From contig JAJZDO010000768.1 of assembly GCA_021805955.1 (NCBI GenBank), positions 1 through 5,663 of the forward strand: a DNA stretch of 5,663 nt, read 5' to 3'. This stretch comes from Acidobacteriota bacterium. Lineage in GTDB: Bacteria > Acidobacteriota > Terriglobia > Terriglobales > Acidobacteriaceae. Position numbers and translations under genes: made by a program. Positions 4,195 to 5,663 of the stretch are shown here, one piece after another (the stretch's first letter is position 1; every line of letters begins with the position of its first letter). The notes under the pieces were generated by a model. It searched no databases. It was not told the origin of the DNA and saw nothing but the letters and a program-made list of their open reading frames with translations.

Positions 4195-5663
4195 ATATGG
4201 ACCAGGGACAATTGCGCCTGCTGTATCGAACAAGTGCAATCTACCCTTGCCGACGCGCATTGCGTTCATCGGAAACTATCTGCCGCGAGAGTGCGGCATT
4301 GCGACTTTTACGACCGACTTATGCACTGCTCTGGCAAACGAATACGGAGAAGATCGCCTGTTTGCAATTCCAGTGAACGATCCGGAATCAAACTACAATT
4401 ACCCTTCACAAGTGCGCATCGAGCTTGATCAGGAAGATTGTGCTTCTTACTCAAGGGCCGCGGATTTCCTCAACTTTAATGGGAATGATCTTGTTTGTTT
4501 GCAGCATGAATACGGCATCTACGGCGGACAGGCAGGCCAGCATATTCTCGCCTTGCTCCGAAAATTGAAAATGCCTTTGGTTACTACACTGCACACGGTT
4601 CTGCGCAATCCAGACGCGGATCAGCGTGTTGTCCTCGAAGAGATTTCGCGTCTCTCGGATCGACTGATCGTAATGAGCGAGCTGGCGGCACAGTTGCTGC
4701 GCGAAGTCTATGCGGTGCCAGGTGGGAAGATCGATGTGATTCCACATGGAGTACCGGATATGCCATTCATGGATCCCAACTATTTCAAGGATCTGTTTGG
4801 TACAGAGGGCAAGTCCGTCCTACTCACGTTCGGCTTGCTGTCGCCGAACAAGGGTATTGAAAATGTGATCCGTGCTTTGCCCGCAGTTCTGGCGCGGCAT
4901 CCGAACGTGGTGTACATCGTTTCCGGAGTGACGCATCCACATATCCGGCGGCAGGATGGGGAGCGCTACCGCGAGGAGTTGCAATCGCTGGCCGCGCGGC
5001 TCGGCGTTTCATCCCAGGTAATCTTCAACAACCGTTTTGTGAGTACGAAGGAACTGGTGGAGCACGTAGGATCCGCCGATATTTACATCACGCCTTACCG
5101 ACAGGAAGCGCAGATTGTCTCCGGCACACTCGCCATCGCTCTGGGTGCGGGAAAGGCAATCATCTCCACGCCTTACTGGCATGCAAAAGAACTGCTGGCG
5201 GACAAGCGGGGCGTAATAGTTCCCTTCGACGATTCAGGCTCAATAGCAAATGAAGTGATCAAATTGCTGGAGAACGATGCAGAGCGTCACGCGATGCGCA
5301 AACGCGCCTATCTTTACTCGCGTGGAACGACGTGGCCAACGACGGCCCGCGCATATATGGCAAGCTTTCAGCGTGCTCGCTTCGAGCGCTCGCTGCAGCC
5401 AAGAGCGGCCCAACAGGACGACGTGGTTGCGCGCTTGATCGACCCAACCGATCGACTACCCATTCTGAATACCTGCCATTTGCTGGCAATGACAGATACC
5501 ACGGGCATCCTGCAGCATGCGATTTTTTCCTTGCCCAATACGCGCGAGGGTTATACAACCGACGACAACGCACGCGCACTCATTGTTTCCACTCTTCTGG
5601 ATGACAGTCTTTTATCCGAGTATGGGACGGAGCATGCCGACCTCTCTCGCCGATACCTGGCCC
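4151..5663 (+). CDS. Glycosyltransferase family 4 protein with extra C-terminal domain (partial, runs off right edge)
   Basis: The frame is open for 504 codons to the window end. ATG 4151 is preceded by GGAG three bases upstream, and an in-frame TGA at 4136-4138 excludes a long N-terminal extension. After about 35 variable residues comes the GT4 N-terminal Rossmann domain, starting RIAFIGNYLPRECGIATFTTDL (split here at 36-57), with LQHEYGIYGG (118-126), TTLHT (145-149) and IPHGVPD (197-203). The second Rossmann domain starts near 222, with FGLLSPNKGIENVIRALP (227-244) for nucleotide-sugar binding and YRQEAQIVSGTLA (316-328). At the usual E-x7-E site only the first glutamate (E319) is visible; the subfamily normally reads AQITSGTLA here, so this is not a defect. 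From about 436, LPILNTCHLLAMTDTTGILQ and GYTTDDNARAL (467-477) mark the start of a helical, glycosidase-like domain that follows GT4 in a subfamily of about 750-800 residues. It presumably transfers a sugar in cytoplasmic glycan synthesis; donor and acceptor are unknown. Confidence 0.9.
   Translation, partial: MSFFDSTYSENGTHKYGPGTIAPAVSNKCNLPLPTRIAFIGNYLPRECGIATFTTDLCTALANEYGEDRLFAIPVNDPESNYNYPSQVRIELDQEDCASYSRAADFLNFNGNDLVCLQHEYGIYGGQAGQHILALLRKLKMPLVTTLHTVLRNPDADQRVVLEEISRLSDRLIVMSELAAQLLREVYAVPGGKIDVIPHGVPDMPFMDPNYFKDLFGTEGKSVLLTFGLLSPNKGIENVIRALPAVLARHPNVVYIVSGVTHPHIRRQDGERYREELQSLAARLGVSSQVIFNNRFVSTKELVEHVGSADIYITPYRQEAQIVSGTLAIALGAGKAIISTPYWHAKELLADKRGVIVPFDDSGSIANEVIKLLENDAERHAMRKRAYLYSRGTTWPTTARAYMASFQRARFERSLQPRAAQQDDVVARLIDPTDRLPILNTCHLLAMTDTTGILQHAIFSLPNTREGYTTDDNARALIVSTLLDDSLLSEYGTEHADLSRRYLA

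Noticed and set aside
4044..4376. Plus-strand 110-codon frame overlapping the glycosyltransferase start
   Set aside because: The glycosyltransferase frame has clear family motifs from 4250 on, and this frame has none.
5259..5604. Frames on both strands near the right edge (5259-5579 minus, 5332-5604 plus)
   Set aside because: Both lie inside the glycosyltransferase coding sequence, which continues without a stop and with recognisable motifs.
1..5663. CRISPR array, tRNA, rRNA, riboswitch or a multi-gene defence system
   Set aside because: I saw no regularly spaced repeats, cloverleaf or conserved RNA motif. The single ATPase gene has no partner genes that would make a defence operon.

Overview
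This is an accessory-type stretch of a bacterial chromosome. It holds three visible layers of insertion-sequence history, one cargo-like ATPase gene and the beginning of a large glycosyltransferase gene. The mixed GC content, the Thivi_2564-type small membrane protein and the tandem glycosyltransferase are all compatible with an Acidobacteriota (Terriglobia-like) genome, but this is an inference from family memory and has not been tested.

Left part (1-869): the C-terminal piece of a helix-turn-helix-like protein enters from the left edge and ends at 449. It is followed by about 420 bp without an intact gene. On the minus strand this gap carries a decayed fragment of an IS21-family istA transposase, recognisable by EEAQVDYGTGPMMR followed, one frame over, by NGKYSR.

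Middle (870-2114): an intact 414-residue ATPase of the AAA_14/DUF4143 type, with Walker A, Walker B and a C-terminal PD-(D/E)XK-like motif. It stands alone, with insertion-sequence debris on both sides.

Right of it (2115-3251): a short remnant of an IS3-family OrfB transposase, immediately followed by a complete IS5-family element of 896 bp. The element has perfect 17-bp inverted repeats, a CTAG duplication on each side and one intact DDE transposase gene. This is the youngest event visible here.

Far right (3252-5663): a 63-residue two-helix membrane protein with a good ribosome binding site, about 600 bp with no convincing gene, and then a glycosyltransferase family 4 gene. The latter reads open for 504 codons off the right edge and already enters a second, C-terminal domain. 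These genes look like host chromosome next to a site that has repeatedly accepted insertions. I see no CRISPR array, tRNA, rRNA or clear defence system, and no pathway that links the genes to each other beyond the shared mobile-element context.
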